Assembly: GCF_017352375.1 (NCBI RefSeq)
Contig: NZ_JAFEVR010000004.1
Span: forward strand, 186,001-250,000
From: Mycolicibacterium sp. S2-37
Lineage (GTDB): Bacteria; Actinomycetota; Actinomycetes; Mycobacteriales; Mycobacteriaceae
Direction of reading: 5' to 3'
Length of the DNA: 64,000 bases
A model generated the notes under the pieces. The model searched no databases. It was given only the letters and a program-made list of their open reading frames with translations, and was not told where the DNA came from. The number at the start of each line of letters is the position of its first letter. Within the stretch, counting starts at the first letter, position 1. This document shows, in pieces, positions 36,546 to 46,095 of the stretch. The position numbers and the translations under genes are program-made.

Positions 36546-39148
36546 GGCAACACCCGTCGCGCATCGGGTCCCCAGAGCGGCTGCATGTCGCCGGGCAGTG
36601 ACAGGTGGCTGGTCGTGATCGCCGCCGATAGGTCGCGCAGATCGTCGGTGATCCCGCCCAGCAGTCCGACCAGCGCATCCCGGTCACCCCCCGCGCCCAC
36701 CACCTCGAGGTCGTGAGGGTCGACGCGACGCAGCCGGACCGTCAGATCCTCGACGATGCGTTCGGGCCGTGACGATCCCGACGACCCGGGCAGGGCCCGC
36801 AGGCCGCCCCGCAGCCGCTCGAACTGGAAGATCAGCGACCGCGGGTTCTGCGGATCGAACAGCACCAGGTCCGCAACGGCGGCGACGCTCACGTTGCCCA
36901 GGGTGCGGCGCCGGTAGCTGATCGCGGATTCGCATGCGGCGAGCGTGGATTCGGTGACGGTCTGTTCGGCTTCCGGAGGGCGCACCCGACCGAGCGTGGC
37001 CCGCAACAGCGCGGTCAGCGCCTGGCCGCGTTCGATGCGCTTGCCGATGTCCATCATGGTCCAGCCGACGTCCTGCACCATCGACTCGGCGGCCACCCCC
37101 GACAGGGCCAGCATGCCGGCCAGCGTCACGCTGTGCGCCGCGGCGAGATAGGCCTCGCCCTCGGCCTGGGATTCCGGCGGCGCGGCCGAGGATCGCAGGA
37201 CAGCGCGTTCCACCGCCGTCAGCACCATCCAGGTGTCGTTGGACATCTGGTCGCGCACGGACCGCGCCGAGAACCCGAGGCGCTCGACGGCCTGGGCGAG
37301 CGCCCCGGGCCGGTGCCGGTCGGCGGTCAGCGCCCACAGCGTGCTGGCAGCGGTGGCGATCATCTCGGCGTGGTCGCCGTCAGCCCCGGTGTCGGTGCCG
37401 GTGATCTGACCGATGGCGGCGAGCAGCACCGGAACGCATTCGCTCTCCGGCGAGTCCTGGCGGTAGCGAAACTCGTGGTAGCGCTCGCGGGTAACGGTCA
37501 GCAGACGCGCCATGTGTTCGGCGCGTTCGGCGTAGCGGCCAATCCAGAACAGGTCGGACAGCACGCGCGGGGAACTGACGGTGCGGGTCGGACTCCCCGT
37601 GACGGTGACGGAGGTGGGTTCGGCCGGAGTCCGCTCGGCCTGCGCCCGCACCGGGGGGCGCACCCACACATCTTTGGCGCCAACGGTTTCCAGGCGGGTT
37701 GCGCTGTGGCCGGGCGCCAGGAGATAGCCGAGCCCGCCCGCCATGGGCGCGTACCCGCCGAGCTGGGCGACGGTGAACAGCCGCATCCCCACCCCCGCCG
37801 CGGACAGCCCGCCGCGGCGCAGGTCGGTCGGGGCCGAGGAGAACTGCGGGAGTTCCTGGCCGACCCACTCCCACGGCGTGGCCTCGATGCGCGCTGCCAG
37901 TGCGGTGCGCGCCGCGGCCGTCAGCGCAGGTCCGACGATCGGCTCTGCGCCGGTGACGGACTTTATGAGCAGCGACGGCAGGTGGGTCAGCAGATGCGAA
38001 CGCTCGAGGTCGTTTCCGGCCCAGTACAGCGGCGTGGTCGGCAGCGCCGGCGTCTCGCCGAGCAGCAGCTCGGCCAGTTCGGGCAGGAAACGCATCACCC
38101 CAGGGCTCTCCAGGATTCCACTGCCCAATGTGTTGACCACGGTGACCGTGCCGCGGCGCAGCGCTTCGACCAGCCCGACCACACCGAGTCGCGAATCGGC
38201 ACGCAGGTCCAGCGGGTCGGCGTAGTCGGCGTCCACCCGGCGCAGCACCACGTCGACGCGCTTGAGGGTGCCCAGCGACCGCATCCACAGCCGGCCGTCC
38301 CGAACCACGAGGTCTTCGCTCTCGACCAGTGGGAAGCCCAGCACGCTCGCCAGATACGCCTGGTCGAACGCTGTCTCGGACATGATGCCCGGGCTGAGCA
38401 CGACGACGACGGGTTCGTCGGCGGCCTCGGGCGCCGCTTCGAGCAGGGCCAGCCGCAGCGCCTGCGCCCACGGCGTGACGGGCCGGGGACCGATCCTTTC
38501 GTAGAGGTCGGGCACGGCGTGGGCGACCACCCGCCGATCGGCCAGCGCGTAGCCCGCCCCCGACGGCGCCTGCGTCCAGTCGGCGTTCACCCGGAAACCG
38601 CCGTCGACGCCGCGGCTGACGTCACATCCGTGCATGAACAGCTGTCGGCGTCCCGGCACCGAGATCCCCCGCGCCGCCCGCACGTAACCGGGGTGGGCGA
38701 ACAGCAGCTGCGGCGGCAGTACGCCACTGGTGATCGAGCGCCGTGCGCCGTAGAGGTCGGCGAGCACGGCGTCGAGGATGCGCGACCGTTGCACCACCCC
38801 GTTTTCCAGCAGATCCCAGTCGGTCGGCGAGATCAGCAGGGGCAGTCCGTCCAGCCGCCAGGAGACCGGGCCGTCCTCGCCCGTGGGCTGGATGTAGGTG
38901 ATGCCGTCGTTGTCGACCAGACCGCGCACGGTTTCGCGCAGCCGGTCCAGACCGGCGCGACCGCGCTCGCCGACCGCCTCGGCGAGTTCCTGCCACGCCG
39001 GGCGGACGTCGCCCGCCGCGTCGACGAACTCGTCGTAGTGGGTCGCAGTCCCACCGCGCGGATCGAACAGCGCCTGCTGCGCGCGGGCGCTGCGGTATCC
39101 GGCGAGCACATCGTCGAGCTCCGGAGAGCTCATCGCGCGGAGAACCAT
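36542..39148 (-). CDS. Circularly permuted ATP-grasp / alpha-E fusion protein (putative amide ligase)
   Basis: An 868-residue fusion. The N-terminal half is a circularly permuted ATP-grasp domain (DNDGITYIQPTGEDGPVSWRLDGLPLLI; GGFRVNADWTQAPSGAGYALADRRVVAHAVPDL; VVVLSPGIMSETAFDQAYLASVLGFPLVE in blocks; VVNTLGSGILESPGVMRFLPELAELLLGE). The C-terminal ~300 residues are an all-helical alpha-E (DUF403) domain (LFWIGRYAERAEHMARLLTVTRERYHE; CESAISYRRRT; NPRSLIFQFERL). ATP-grasp enzymes of this class are predicted to form peptide-like amide bonds. Rv2567 has the same fusion. ATG 39148 chosen; an ATG at 39133 is possible. Coupled to the transglutaminase gene. Confidence 0.88.
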   Translation of the reverse strand: MVLRAMSSPELDDVLAGYRSARAQQALFDPRGGTATHYDEFVDAAGDVRPAWQELAEAVGERGRAGLDRLRETVRGLVDNDGITYIQPTGEDGPVSWRLDGLPLLISPTDWDLLENGVVQRSRILDAVLADLYGARRSITSGVLPPQLLFAHPGYVRAARGISVPGRRQLFMHGCDVSRGVDGGFRVNADWTQAPSGAGYALADRRVVAHAVPDLYERIGPRPVTPWAQALRLALLEAAPEAADEPVVVVLSPGIMSETAFDQAYLASVLGFPLVESEDLVVRDGRLWMRSLGTLKRVDVVLRRVDADYADPLDLRADSRLGVVGLVEALRRGTVTVVNTLGSGILESPGVMRFLPELAELLLGETPALPTTPLYWAGNDLERSHLLTHLPSLLIKSVTGAEPIVGPALTAAARTALAARIEATPWEWVGQELPQFSSAPTDLRRGGLSAAGVGMRLFTVAQLGGYAPMAGGLGYLLAPGHSATRLETVGAKDVWVRPPVRAQAERTPAEPTSVTVTGSPTRTVSSPRVLSDLFWIGRYAERAEHMARLLTVTRERYHEFRYRQDSPESECVPVLLAAIGQITGTDTGADGDHAEMIATAASTLWALTADRHRPGALAQAVERLGFSARSVRDQMSNDTWMVLTAVERAVLRSSAAPPESQAEGEAYLAAAHSVTLAGMLALSGVAAESMVQDVGWTMMDIGKRIERGQALTALLRATLGRVRPPEAEQTVTESTLAACESAISYRRRTLGNVSVAAVADLVLFDPQNPRSLIFQFERLRGGLRALPGSSGSSRPERIVEDLTVRLRRVDPHDLEVVGAGGDRDALVGLLGGITDDLRDLSAAITTSHLSLPGDMQPLWGPDARRVLP

Positions 39149-39209
39149 CACTGCGAGACGGTACGCATCCAGCCTGGGGTACGCATGCTGTCGGGCCGCG
39201 GTGTCGCGC

Positions 39210-40115
39210 TCATCCGGCCAGGCGCCGGGTCCACAACACGAGCGCTCCGGCGACGACCACGGCGACGATGTTGAGGGCCAGCTGGGCGGTGGACTGAGCG
39301 GCGATGTCCCAGTCGCCGACCGTCGCGGCGACGACCGCATAGCCGGCCGCGGGCACGGTCGTCACCGAGATGAACACACCGACCAGTGCGGCCGACTTCG
39401 CCGACACCAGCGACAGCATGCCCGCCGCCCCGGCCAGCAGTGCCACCACGAGTGAGAGCGGACCGACCCGGAAGATGAAGTCGACGTCCTCGAGGTGGCG
39501 GGTGCTGGTCAGCTCGATCCAGCCCAGGCCCTCGCCGGCGAGCACGGCGATCGCGGTGATCGCCATCGCGATGGGAAAGCCGACCACCAGCGCCACGCCC
39601 GCCCGGCGCGCGAGATGCGGCCGCTTGCGCACCAGCGCCACTGCGAGCGCGGCCAGCGGACCGAACTCCGGACCGACCACCATGCCGCCGACGACCGTCA
39701 CCGGGGAATCGGTCGCCACCCCGATCGCCGCGATCAGACACGCCAGCGTGAGGAACGCGACGAAGGTGACATTGAGGGTGGACTCCTCGCGGGTGCGGGC
39801 GGCCAGTTCGTCCCACACCACCGCATCGGCCGGATCGCCCTGGGCTTCGTTCTCGGCCCGGTAGGCGCGGGTGGACAGCACGGTGTCGACCAGGTCGAGG
39901 GTGATCGCGCCGTGCTCTTTGACGCCCATCGCCTTCAGCCCGTCGACGACCTCGTTGGCCGATTCCCTCGCCAGCTCGGCGGTGATCTCGTCGCCGCGCG
40001 GGTCGAGTGCGGCGTCGCGGTGGAATACCAGGTGGGTCACCCCGGGGTTGGTGGTGAGCAGCTCGAGGACGGCCTCACGGAGTTCGGGCGGGGCGATGAC
40101 CCGAAGATGCAGCAC
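39210..40115 (-). CDS. DUF389 membrane protein
   Basis: A 301-residue protein with a cytoplasmic N-terminal ferredoxin-like part (LHLRVIAPPELREAVLELLTTNPGVTHLVFH) and a six-helix membrane domain carrying the family block VTVVGGMVVGPEFGPLAALAVALV. Function of DUF389 is unknown; the family is also called TIGR00341 or hydrophobic domain proteins. It lies 61 bases upstream of the ATP-grasp gene on the same strand. Confidence 0.85.
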   Translation of the reverse strand: MLHLRVIAPPELREAVLELLTTNPGVTHLVFHRDAALDPRGDEITAELARESANEVVDGLKAMGVKEHGAITLDLVDTVLSTRAYRAENEAQGDPADAVVWDELAARTREESTLNVTFVAFLTLACLIAAIGVATDSPVTVVGGMVVGPEFGPLAALAVALVRKRPHLARRAGVALVVGFPIAMAITAIAVLAGEGLGWIELTSTRHLEDVDFIFRVGPLSLVVALLAGAAGMLSLVSAKSAALVGVFISVTTVPAAGYAVVAATVGDWDIAAQSTAQLALNIVAVVVAGALVLWTRRLAG

Positions 40116-40130
40116 CGGCCGAGACTAGCG

Positions 40131-40595
40131 TCACCCGACCAGCCGTATGCCCAGTTCGGCGACCGGCACCTCGTGGCCGGCGGCGCAGCGGATCTCGACG
40201 CCGGCCTCCTCGCCACACCCGAGGTGGGTGAGCCGCAGTCTGCTGTCGTCGACGTGGCGGCGACCCCATTCGAACATCGCCCACACCACCGGCATGAAGT
40301 CGCGGCCGGCGTCGGTCAGCACGTACTCGTCGCGGCGCCGCTGCCCGGGTTCCTGGTACGGGCGGCGTTCCAACAGTCCGGCGTCGACCAGATCGGCCAG
40401 CCGGGCAGCCGCGGCCGCCTTGGTGACCCCGATCCGCCGCCAGAAGTCCTCGAAGCGGGTGGTGCCGTAGAACGCCTCGCGCATCAGCAGCATCGTCGTC
40501 TTGGTCCCGAGCAGGTTCATCGTCTTCTCGATCGGACAGTGTCCGACCGCCGACCACGCGTCGCGGTCGGCCAGCGGGCCCTGCAGCACAGTCAC
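40131..40595 (-). CDS. HxlR-family transcriptional regulator
   Basis: A 154-residue winged-helix regulator with the HxlR hallmark Cys20 in GHCPIEKTMNLLGTKTTMLLMREAFYGTTRFEDFWRRIGVT (read in parts) and LVDAGLLERRPYQEPGQRRRDEYVLTDAGRDFMPV. An additional ~45-residue C-terminal extension contains two Cys. HxlR proteins sense aldehydes, quinones or redox state through this N-terminal Cys. The GTG start has GGGGGGAGA upstream. Divergent from the thiolase gene, with two dyads between them. Confidence 0.9.
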   Translation of the reverse strand: MTVLQGPLADRDAWSAVGHCPIEKTMNLLGTKTTMLLMREAFYGTTRFEDFWRRIGVTKAAAAARLADLVDAGLLERRPYQEPGQRRRDEYVLTDAGRDFMPVVWAMFEWGRRHVDDSRLRLTHLGCGEEAGVEIRCAAGHEVPVAELGIRLVG

Positions 40596-40615
40596 GGAAT
40601 CTCCCCCCCATCTGA

Positions 40616-40655
40616 GTTGTTACAACTATACCCAGGTGCTATACATCTAGGTATA
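40616..40655. promoter_or_regulatory. Two dyads between the HxlR gene and thiolase
   Basis: GTTGT-T-ACAAC (40616-40626) is a perfect 11-base dyad. TATAC-ATCTAG-GTATA (40640-40655) is a second, 14 bases away. Both sit in an AT-rich 88-base divergent gap and are candidates for HxlR binding to control itself and the thiolase. Confidence 0.5.
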
Positions 40656-40683
40656 TAGAAGGATACTCAGAGAAGAGGCCGCC

Positions 40684-41883
40684 ATGACCGGATACTCAGG
40701 ACGCGACGCCGTCATCGTCGCAGCGGTACGCACCCCGATCGGCAAGGGCAAGCCGGGCGGTGCGCTACACGACGTGCTGCCCGCCGATCTGCTCGCCCAC
40801 AGTCTCAAAGAGCTGGTGGCGCGGACCGGAATCGATCCCGCGGAGATCGACGACGTCATCGCGGGCGCCGTCACCCAGGTCGGCGATCAGGCCGTCAACA
40901 TCGCCCGCAACGCGCTCCTGGGTGCAGGATTCCCCGAGTCGGTGCCCGGTACGACAGTCGACCGACAGTGCGGCAGCAGCCAGCAGGCCATCAGTTTCGC
41001 CGCCCAGGGCGTGGTGTCCGGCGCCTACGACATCGTGGTGGCCGCGGGCGTGGAGTCGATGGGCCGGGTGCCGATGGGCTCCTCGGTGCTGCCCGGCAGC
41101 AATCCGTTCGGCGACGGCTTCGCCCAGCGCTATCCCGAAGGGCTGGTACCGCAGGGCATTTCGGCAGAGCTGATCGCAGCCAAGTGGGGGCTGTCCCGCG
41201 CACAGCTCGACGAGTTCTCCGCCGGCAGCCACGAGAAAGCCGCCGCGGCGACCAAAGAGGGCCGCTTCGAGGCCGAGCTGGCCCCGATCGCCGGGCTCGC
41301 CACCGACGAGATCATCCGGCCCGGCACCACGGTCGAGACGCTGGCCGGTCTGAAGCCCGCCTTCTACAACCCCGCTTACGAGCAGCGTTTTCCGCAGATC
41401 AACTGGGAGATCACCGCGGGCAACAGCTCGCCGCTGTCCGACGGCAGCGCCGCGGTGCTGATCACCACCACCGAGGCCGCCAAACGGCTCGGGCTACGCC
41501 CGCTGGCCCGCATCCACACCGCGACCGCCGTGGGATCGGATCCGCTCTACATGCTCACCGGTGTCATCCCGGCGACCGAGAAGGTGCTGACCAGGGCCGG
41601 ACTGACGCTGTCGGACATCGACCTGTTCGAGGTCAACGAGGCGTTCGCCCCGGTGGTGCTGTCGTGGGCCGAAGACGTCGGTCAGGGTCGATCGGCGCAG
41701 ATCCTCGCCAAGACCAATGTCAACGGCGGCGCCATCGCGATCGGCCACCCGCTCGGTGCCAGCGGCGTGCGGATCATGACCACGCTGGTCAACGCGCTCC
41801 AACAGCGCGGCGGCCGCTACGGCCTGCAGACGATGTGTGAAGCGGGCGGCATGGCCAACGCCACCATCATCGAGCGCCTCTGA
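40684..41883 (+). CDS. Acetyl-CoA acetyltransferase / thiolase
   Basis: A 399-residue thiolase. The nucleophile is Cys96 (DRQCGSSQQA); the second active-site block NVNGGAIAIGHPLGASGVRI contains the catalytic His, and CEAGGMANATIIERL the C-terminal Cys. VNEAFAPVVL supplies the Asn. It cleaves 3-oxoacyl-CoA or condenses acetyl-CoA in fatty-acid or side-chain degradation. No other beta-oxidation gene adjoins it. Divergent from HxlR, which probably regulates it. Confidence 0.93.
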   Translation: MTGYSGRDAVIVAAVRTPIGKGKPGGALHDVLPADLLAHSLKELVARTGIDPAEIDDVIAGAVTQVGDQAVNIARNALLGAGFPESVPGTTVDRQCGSSQQAISFAAQGVVSGAYDIVVAAGVESMGRVPMGSSVLPGSNPFGDGFAQRYPEGLVPQGISAELIAAKWGLSRAQLDEFSAGSHEKAAAATKEGRFEAELAPIAGLATDEIIRPGTTVETLAGLKPAFYNPAYEQRFPQINWEITAGNSSPLSDGSAAVLITTTEAAKRLGLRPLARIHTATAVGSDPLYMLTGVIPATEKVLTRAGLTLSDIDLFEVNEAFAPVVLSWAEDVGQGRSAQILAKTNVNGGAIAIGHPLGASGVRIMTTLVNALQQRGGRYGLQTMCEAGGMANATIIERL

Positions 41884-41903
41884 CCCCGCCGGCGCGAAAC
41901 GCG

Positions 41904-42368
41904 CTAGGCCTGGGTGAGCTCGAAGAGCGGGATCAGCCGCGTGGTCTTCTCCTGATACTCGCCGAACTGCGGCGCCTTCTCCACCACGCGGGGATACAGG
42001 GCGTCGCGTTCCTCGCGGGGCAACTCGCGGGCGACGGCGTCGTAGGCGTCCGTACCGATCTCGACGCGCACCTGCGGCCGGGCGCGCAGGTTGTGCACCC
42101 ACGCGGGCGCCTTGGGGGCGCCGCCGTAGGAGCCGGCGATCAGAATCCGGCCGTCGATGTCGAAGTACACCAGCGGCGAGACCCGCGGTTGACCGGATTT
42201 CGCGCCGACGGTGGTCAGCAACACGATGTCGGAGCCGGCGAACGGACCGCCGACCTTGCCGCCGTTGGCACGGAATTCCTCGACCACCTGACGGTTGACT
42301 GTGTCGAGCACATCACGGTCGGTGGCCATCTTGTCTGCATCGAAGTCAGTCACGATCTTGTCGACCAT
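41904..42368 (-). CDS. Deazaflavin (F420)-dependent nitroreductase-family protein (first of tandem)
   Basis: A 154-residue split-barrel protein of the DDN/F420-dependent quinone reductase family: [42 protein letters not shown], then [27 protein letters not shown] (read in parts) and ERDALYPRVVEKAPQFGEYQEKT. Relatives use reduced F420 to reduce quinones or nitro compounds. It is paralogous to the next gene upstream (42393-42842), 24 bases away; the repeated domain spans nearly the whole length of both. Confidence 0.9.
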   Translation of the reverse strand: MVDKIVTDFDADKMATDRDVLDTVNRQVVEEFRANGGKVGGPFAGSDIVLLTTVGAKSGQPRVSPLVYFDIDGRILIAGSYGGAPKAPAWVHNLRARPQVRVEIGTDAYDAVARELPREERDALYPRVVEKAPQFGEYQEKTTRLIPLFELTQA

Positions 42369-42392
42369 GTCGACGCCGGATCTATTCCCCGG

Positions 42393-42842
42393 TCACGCCC
42401 GGGTGAGCTCGAACAGCGGGATGGCCCGGTCGGTCTTGGCCTGGTAGTCCGCGAACACCGGTGCGAGTTCGACGATCTTCGGGTAGGCGGCATCCCGCTC
42501 TTCGGGCGGCAGTTCGCGGGCGTTCACCTCGTAGGCCTCCGTGCCCACCTCGATGTACGCCCTCGGCGTGGCCCGCAGGTTGTGCACCCATGCCGGATCC
42601 TTGGGCGCGCCGGCGTAGGACCCCACGATGAGCATCCGGTCGTCGACGGTCAGGTAGGCCAGCGGTGACAGCCGCTTCTTCCCGCTCTTCGCGCCGGTGG
42701 TGTGCAGCAGCAACAGCGTGCCGCCCTCGAACGGGCCGCCGACCTTGCCGCCGTTGGCCCGGAACTCCTCGACGATCGCGGTGTTGAACTCGTTGAGGGC
42801 GCCGGTGTCGGCGACCAACTTGTCTTTGTCGGGTTCGGTCAT
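42393..42842 (-). CDS. Deazaflavin (F420)-dependent nitroreductase-family protein (second of tandem)
   Basis: A 149-residue paralogue of the neighbouring protein, with [58 protein letters not shown] and [20 protein letters not shown]. The ATG overlaps the aspS stop (ATGA), so it is read through from aspS. F420 or another flavin-like cofactor is assumed from the family. Confidence 0.9.
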   Translation of the reverse strand: MTEPDKDKLVADTGALNEFNTAIVEEFRANGGKVGGPFEGGTLLLLHTTGAKSGKKRLSPLAYLTVDDRMLIVGSYAGAPKDPAWVHNLRATPRAYIEVGTEAYEVNARELPPEERDAAYPKIVELAPVFADYQAKTDRAIPLFELTRA

Positions 42843-44614
42843 GATTGATCAGACTTCTTCGGCTTGGCGTCTATTCCCGACTCGCGGCGCTGCTGCACGG
42901 TGATGGGCGACGGTGCACCGGTGAGCGGGTCGACCCCGCCGCCGGACTTCGGGAACGCGATGACCTCGCGGATCGAGTCCATCCCGGCGAGCAGCGCCAC
43001 GATACGGTCCCAGCCGAACGCGATCCCGCCGTGCGGCGGTGCGCCGAAAGTGAAGGCGTCCAACAGGAATCCGAATTTGTCCGTCGCCTCGTCATGATCG
43101 ATGCCCATCATCGCGAACACCCGCTCCTGGATGTCGCGGCGATGGATACGGATCGAACCGCCACCGATCTCGTTGCCGTTGCAGACGATGTCGTACGCAT
43201 CGGCCAGCGCGCTGCCCGGATCGGTGTCGAAGGTGTCCTCGGACTGCGGTTGCGGTGCGGTGAACGCATGGTGCACCGCTGTCCACGATCCCGACCCGAC
43301 AGCCACATCACCCGAAGCCGTCGCCTCCTCCGCGGGCTCGAACAGGGGCCAGTCCACCACCCAGGTGAACGCCCACGCGCCTCCGTCGATCAGATCGAGA
43401 CGCTTGGCGATCTCGATCCGTGCCGCGCCGAGCAGAGCCCGCGACGACTTGACCGCTCCGGCGGCGAAGAAGATGCAGTCGCCGGGCGCAGCGCCGACGT
43501 GCGCGGCCAGGCCGTCGCGCTCGGCATCGGTGAGGTTCTTGGCGACCGGGCCCGCGAGCGTTCCGTCCTCGGCCACCAGGACGTAGGCCAGACCTTTCGC
43601 GCCGCGCTGTTTGGCCCACTCCTGCCAGCCGTCGAGTGTGCGCCGCGGCTGCGATGCGCCGCCGGGCATCACGACGGCCCCGACATAGGGCGCCTGGAAG
43701 ACGCGGAAGGTGGTGTCGGCGAAGAACTCCTTGCACTCCACCAGTTCCAGCCCGAACCGTAGATCCGGCTTGTCCGAACCGAAGCGCCGCATCGCCTCGT
43801 CGTAGGAGATGCGGGGCAGCGGCCGCGGCAGTTCGTGACCGATCAGCGCCCACAGCGCGGCGAGGATCTCCTCGGACACCGCGATGACGTCCTCGGCCGA
43901 TACGAAGCTCATCTCCATGTCGAGCTGGGTGAACTCGGGTTGCCGGTCGGCGCGGAAGTCCTCGTCGCGGTAGCACCGGGCGATCTGGTAGTAGCGCTCC
44001 ATCCCCGCCACCATCAGCAGCTGTTTGAACAGCTGCGGGCTCTGCGGCAGCGCGTAGAACGACCCGGGCTGCAACCGCGCGGGCACCAGGAAGTCGCGCG
44101 CGCCCTCGGGGGTCGACCGGGTCATGGTCGGTGTCTCGATCTCGACGAAGTCGTGCCCGGCCAGCACCTGGCGGGCCGCGGCATTGACCTTGGAGCGCAG
44201 CCGGATCGCGTTGCCCGGACCTTCGCGGCGCAGGTCGAGGTAGCGGTAGCGCAGCCGGGCCTCTTCGCCGGCCTCTTCATCGAGCTGGAACGGCAGCGGG
44301 GCGCTCTCTCCCAGCACCGTCAGCGCGGTGGCGTTGACCTCGATACCGCCAGTCGCGATCTCGGCGTTCTCATTGCCTTCGGGACGGACCTCGACGACAC
44401 CTTCGACGGCGACGCAGTACTCAGCGCGCAACCGGTGGGCCGCCTCGAGCACCGCGCCTTCCCGGAACACCACCTGCGAGACGCCGGACGCGTCGCGCAG
44501 GTCGATGAAGATGACGCCGCCGTGGTCGCGGCGACGGGCCACCCACCCGGCCAGCGTCACCTTCTGACCGGCGTCGGCGGGCCGCAACGATCCGGCGGGG
44601 TGACTGCGCAGCAC
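42839..44614 (-). CDS. aspS: Aspartate--tRNA ligase (AspRS)
   Basis: A 591-residue class II synthetase. It contains the N-terminal OB-fold anticodon domain ([22 protein letters not shown]), motif 2 ([25 protein letters not shown] in parts), the bacterial GAD insertion (residues ~290-410) and motif 3 ([27 protein letters not shown]). It closely follows the M. tuberculosis protein. The GTG at 44614 has AGGAG six bases upstream, which decides the start. Without gatCAB-linked evidence here, whether it is non-discriminating cannot be shown, though mycobacterial AspRS usually is. Confidence 0.96.
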   Translation of the reverse strand: MLRSHPAGSLRPADAGQKVTLAGWVARRRDHGGVIFIDLRDASGVSQVVFREGAVLEAAHRLRAEYCVAVEGVVEVRPEGNENAEIATGGIEVNATALTVLGESAPLPFQLDEEAGEEARLRYRYLDLRREGPGNAIRLRSKVNAAARQVLAGHDFVEIETPTMTRSTPEGARDFLVPARLQPGSFYALPQSPQLFKQLLMVAGMERYYQIARCYRDEDFRADRQPEFTQLDMEMSFVSAEDVIAVSEEILAALWALIGHELPRPLPRISYDEAMRRFGSDKPDLRFGLELVECKEFFADTTFRVFQAPYVGAVVMPGGASQPRRTLDGWQEWAKQRGAKGLAYVLVAEDGTLAGPVAKNLTDAERDGLAAHVGAAPGDCIFFAAGAVKSSRALLGAARIEIAKRLDLIDGGAWAFTWVVDWPLFEPAEEATASGDVAVGSGSWTAVHHAFTAPQPQSEDTFDTDPGSALADAYDIVCNGNEIGGGSIRIHRRDIQERVFAMMGIDHDEATDKFGFLLDAFTFGAPPHGGIAFGWDRIVALLAGMDSIREVIAFPKSGGGVDPLTGAPSPITVQQRRESGIDAKPKKSDQS

Positions 44615-44690
44615 AAACAACTCCTGACGGTGCGGAAACGACAACCGCCACAGTGTAGTGGGGCCGTCCGCGCCAGTACCTTGGGCGATC

Positions 44691-45578
44691 ATGACCACCC
44701 GCATCGCGCTCATCGGGCCAGGCGCCGTGGGCGCCACGGTGGCCGCTCTGCTGCACGAGGCCGGCCGGACGGTGCTGCTGTGCGGCCGCAGGCCCCTTGA
44801 TGCGCTGGACGTCCGCCCCGAGGACCGGGAGCCCGTCGTGGTGCCCGGTCCGGTGCACACCGATCCCGACGACGTCGACGGCCCCGTCGACGTGGTCCTG
44901 CTGGCCGTCAAGGACACGCAGAACGGGGCGGTCGCCCCGTGGCTGCGCCGGTTGTGTGACGAACACACGGTGGTGTGCGCGCTGCAGAACGGCGTCGAGC
45001 AGGTCGAGCGGGTGGGGCGCTTCTGCCCGGGCGCGACGGTGGTGCCCGCCGCGGTGTGGCTCTCCGCGGAGACCGATCCCGCCGGTGTCATACGCATCCG
45101 CACCGACGCCCGGTTGGTGCTGCCCGACACCGACGCGGCCGCGCTGCTGGCCGGCGTGCTGAGCACCCCGCACCTGACCATCGAGTGCGATCCGGATTTC
45201 ATCTCCGCGGCATGGCGCAAGTTACTGCTCAACGCCGTGGTCGGGTTGATGGTGCTGACCGGCCGGCGGGCGGGGATGTTCCGCCGCGACGACATCGCCG
45301 CACTCGGGCGCCGCTACCTCGCGGAATGCCTGGCCGTGGCGCGGGCCGACGGGGCGTCGCTGGGAGACGAGGTCATCGACGAGGTGATCGGGCTGCTGGC
45401 CGGCGGGCCACCCGACATCACCACGTCCATGCTCACCGACCGGGAGGCCGGCCGGGCACTGGAGTGGGACATCCGCAACGGCGTGATCGCCCGCAAGGGC
45501 GCCCGCTACGGCATCGCGACACCGGTCAGCGACATCGTGGTGCCGCTGCTGGCCGCGGCCGGCGAGGGGCCCGGCTAG
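44691..45578 (+). CDS. Ketopantoate reductase-family (PanE/ApbA-like) oxidoreductase
   Basis: A 295-residue NAD(P)-dependent protein: [20 protein letters not shown]ossmann start, [21 protein letters not shown], catalytic-region Lys in [14 protein letters not shown], and the C-terminal helices around [19 protein letters not shown]. The GPGAVG variant and overall layout match Rv2573. It may reduce 2-dehydropantoate, but mycobacteria have other candidates, so the family name is used. Divergent from aspS. Confidence 0.88.
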   Translation: MTTRIALIGPGAVGATVAALLHEAGRTVLLCGRRPLDALDVRPEDREPVVVPGPVHTDPDDVDGPVDVVLLAVKDTQNGAVAPWLRRLCDEHTVVCALQNGVEQVERVGRFCPGATVVPAAVWLSAETDPAGVIRIRTDARLVLPDTDAAALLAGVLSTPHLTIECDPDFISAAWRKLLLNAVVGLMVLTGRRAGMFRRDDIAALGRRYLAECLAVARADGASLGDEVIDEVIGLLAGGPPDITTSMLTDREAGRALEWDIRNGVIARKGARYGIATPVSDIVVPLLAAAGEGPG

Positions 45579-45597
45579 ACACGTACGGCTAGTGTGT

Positions 45598-46095
45598 ATG
45601 GCCATGCACGCCTGCGAGCAGGTCGGCCTGGACTTCGTCGACCATGCACCGTTCCGGTTCGTCAGCACCGTGGACCTCGCCATCACCCCTGAGCAGGTCT
45701 TCGAGGTCCTCGGCGACGCGGCGTCGTGGCCGCACTGGGCCTCGGTGATCACCAAGGTGACCTGGACCAGCCCCGAACCTCGCGGCGTCGGCACCACCCG
45801 CACCGTGCACATGCGGGGCGGCATCGTCGGTGACGAGGAATTCCTGGCCTGGGATCCGTTCACCCGAATGGCGTTCCGCTTCAACGAGGCATCGACGAAC
45901 AGCATTTCCGCGTTCGCCGAGGACTACCGCGTCGTCGAGACGCCGGACGGCTGCCATCTCACCTGGGTGATGGCCATGAAGCCGAACGGCGCCGCGGCCA
46001 GGCTCGGCATGTCGCTCGGCCGGCCGGTGATGGCCCGGCTCTTCCAGCGATTCCTGCACAACCTTCGGCGCTACACCGACGAGCGCTATCAGTAG
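45598..46095 (+). CDS. SRPBCC family protein (Rv2574-like)
   Basis: A 165-residue START-like protein: FRFVSTVDLAITPEQVFEVLGDAASWPHWASVITKVTWTSPEP in parts, then GTTRTVHMRGG and LARLFQRFLHNLRRY-like C-terminal helix (MARLFQRFLHNLRRYTDE). The ligand is unknown. GTG 45592 or ATG 45604 could also start it. It follows the PanE-like gene closely on the same strand and converges with the esterase, overlapping its end by 7 bases. Confidence 0.82.
   Translation: MAMHACEQVGLDFVDHAPFRFVSTVDLAITPEQVFEVLGDAASWPHWASVITKVTWTSPEPRGVGTTRTVHMRGGIVGDEEFLAWDPFTRMAFRFNEASTNSISAFAEDYRVVETPDGCHLTWVMAMKPNGAAARLGMSLGRPVMARLFQRFLHNLRRYTDERYQ

Noticed and set aside
45582..45600. Imperfect repeat ACACGTA/TAGTGTGTA before the SRPBCC gene
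   Set aside because: Too short and imperfect to separate from chance; no regulator adjoins it.
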